Source: Prevotellaceae bacterium (GTDB lineage: Bacteria > Bacteroidota > Bacteroidia > Bacteroidales > UBA932). From it: a stretch of 6,136 nt of DNA. Numbering within the stretch: the stretch's first letter is position 1; the number at the start of each line of letters is the position of its first letter. A program made the position numbers and the translations under genes. Of the stretch, positions 5,346-6,136 are shown one piece after another. The stretch covers positions 1 through 6,136 of the forward strand of contig JAITQQ010000088.1 of the NCBI GenBank assembly GCA_031288855.1. Reading direction: 5' to 3'. The notes under the pieces were generated by a model. It was not told the origin of the DNA, ran no database searches, and saw only the letters and a list, made by a program, of their open reading frames with translations.

Positions 5346-6136
5346 ATGAACGTAAAATACTTGACACTTTTGTTTCTTCCTTTGGCCGTGCAGGGGCAAG
5401 CACCCGGCGTTGTCCAATCTCCCGATATTGTTCAGTCTCTCGATATTATCGAAATAAGAACCGATAATACGTCTATGGTGTTTACGGCAAAAGCCGATGC
5501 GCCGGTTTCCTTTCAGTATTGGGGCAACAGGCTGGACAGCACCGCCGACTTTTCACTCGGGAGAATGGTGGAACAACAATTATACCCCGCATACGGCGGG
5601 CATTATTTCCTGAATCCCGCCCTGCGCTTACTCCATGAAGACGGTGTGCTGACTACGGAATTGGTTTATCTCGATACCGAAAGCGATGCGCTCGACGATA
5701 ACCGCACCGTGACCGTCGTGCACCTGAAAGACAAGCTGTATCCGGTATTTGTGGATGTCCATTTTGTAGCCCACAAATCCGAAGACGTCATTGTGCAATA
5801 TGTCACCGTTTGGCATCACGAGAAAGAGCCGGTGCGCATCGCCAATATTGCATCTTCTTACTTTCCGCTTCACGCTGAGGCGTACTACCTGACGCACTTT
5901 TACGGCTCGTGGGCGGCCGAAATGCAGTGGAAAGAAGAACTGTTGACGCCGGGCACGAAAGTTATTGAATCGAAAAAAGGCATACGGACGGCGCAATCCG
6001 AAAACCCCTCATTCCTTCTGTCGCTCAACAGGCCGGCGGAAGAGGATTTCGGCGATGTGTATGCCGGCGCTTTGGCGTGGTCGGGCAATTACAAGTTGTC
6101 GTTTGAATTTGATGAACCTGGCGTATTGCACACCTT
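5346..6136 (+). CDS. GH36 alpha-galactosidase, N-terminal part (cut by window end)
   Basis: The frame is open from the ATG at 5346 to the window end: 263 complete codons and no stop. The product begins with a signal peptide (MNVKYLTLLFLPLAVQG, likely cleaved before QAP), so it should act in the periplasm or envelope. The rest is the beta-sandwich N-terminal domain of GH36 enzymes, which remove terminal alpha-galactosyl residues from raffinose-type oligosaccharides, melibiose or galactomannan. Recognisable segments are YPAYGG (80-85), KLYPVFVDVHF (130-140), YYLTHFYGSWAAEMQ (180-194), GIRTAQSENPSFLLSL (212-227) and YAGALAWSGNYKLSFE (239-254). They match GH36 proteins as I know them. The catalytic barrel with its two Asp residues lies beyond the window, so specificity (alpha-galactosidase or alpha-N-acetylgalactosaminidase) and integrity cannot be judged. 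An 18-bp duplication encodes VQSPDI-VQSLDI just after the signal peptide. The start has no Shine-Dalgarno but follows a good promoter by 29 bases. Confidence 0.85.
   Translation, partial: MNVKYLTLLFLPLAVQGQAPGVVQSPDIVQSLDIIEIRTDNTSMVFTAKADAPVSFQYWGNRLDSTADFSLGRMVEQQLYPAYGGHYFLNPALRLLHEDGVLTTELVYLDTESDALDDNRTVTVVHLKDKLYPVFVDVHFVAHKSEDVIVQYVTVWHHEKEPVRIANIASSYFPLHAEAYYLTHFYGSWAAEMQWKEELLTPGTKVIESKKGIRTAQSENPSFLLSLNRPAEEDFGDVYAGALAWSGNYKLSFEFDEPGVLHT
5412..5447 (+). repeat. 18-bp in-frame tandem duplication in the alpha-galactosidase gene
   Basis: Positions 5412-5429 and 5430-5447 are adjacent 18-bp copies differing at three bases, encoding VQSPDI and VQSLDI (residues 23-34). Two of the three differences are silent (GTC/GTT, CAA/CAG) and one changes Pro to Leu. 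The repeat sits between the signal peptide and the first beta-strand of the N-terminal domain. Confidence 0.65.

Noticed and set aside
5276..5467. Short plus-strand open frame beginning just after the helicase
   Set aside because: It contains the TATCTTTG promoter and overlaps the alpha-galactosidase start in another frame; the product is Arg/Ser-rich with no family resemblance.
5628..5996. Minus-strand open frame near the right end
   Set aside because: It is antisense to the GH36 N-terminal domain, which is well supported by motifs in the plus-strand frame.
1..6136. Defence, mobile or CRISPR system
   Set aside because: No transposase, integrase, phage, toxin-antitoxin, nuclease or regularly spaced repeat-spacer array is visible. 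The helicase has complete PcrA/UvrD architecture and no nuclease or defence partner beside it.

Overview
The window looks like an ordinary chromosomal segment from a member of the Bacteroidota, probably the order Bacteroidales. Three things point there. Promoters match the TAnnTTTG -7 consensus: TATCTTTG at 1396-1403 and again at 5309-5316. Start codons mostly lack a strong Shine-Dalgarno sequence. The gene content also fits: a PdxB with a C-terminal dimerisation domain, a multi-repeat TonB_C-domain envelope protein and an exported GH36 alpha-galactosidase. The species cannot be named from the sequence alone.

Layout. Positions 1-47 are probably the last codons of a rightward gene that begins outside the window. 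Positions 48-241 are intergenic and hold a 28-bp near-palindrome, a hairpin plus T-tract terminator, and three short arrays of 7-bp repeats. The last array runs into the 3' end of pdxB. pdxB (242-1345) lies on the minus strand and encodes erythronate-4-phosphate dehydrogenase of vitamin B6 synthesis. A compact divergent promoter region (about 1367-1438) separates it from a rightward pair. That pair is a secreted protein built of four tandem TonB-C-terminal-like repeats (1466-2998), followed after 9 bp by a UvrD/PcrA-type DNA helicase (3008-5269). A second TAnnTTTG promoter then drives the 5' part of a GH36 alpha-galactosidase gene (5346 to the window end), which is cut by the window edge before its catalytic barrel.

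The genes do not form one pathway. They cover cofactor synthesis, an envelope protein of unknown role, DNA repair and replication, and sugar hydrolysis. The only likely operon is the TonB_C-repeat gene with the helicase. I saw no phage, transposon, CRISPR, toxin-antitoxin or defence genes, and no convincing undescribed system. The items most worth checking are the four-repeat TonB_C protein with no obvious membrane anchor, the heptamer arrays that supply the C-terminal codons of PdxB, and the palindrome beside the terminator.
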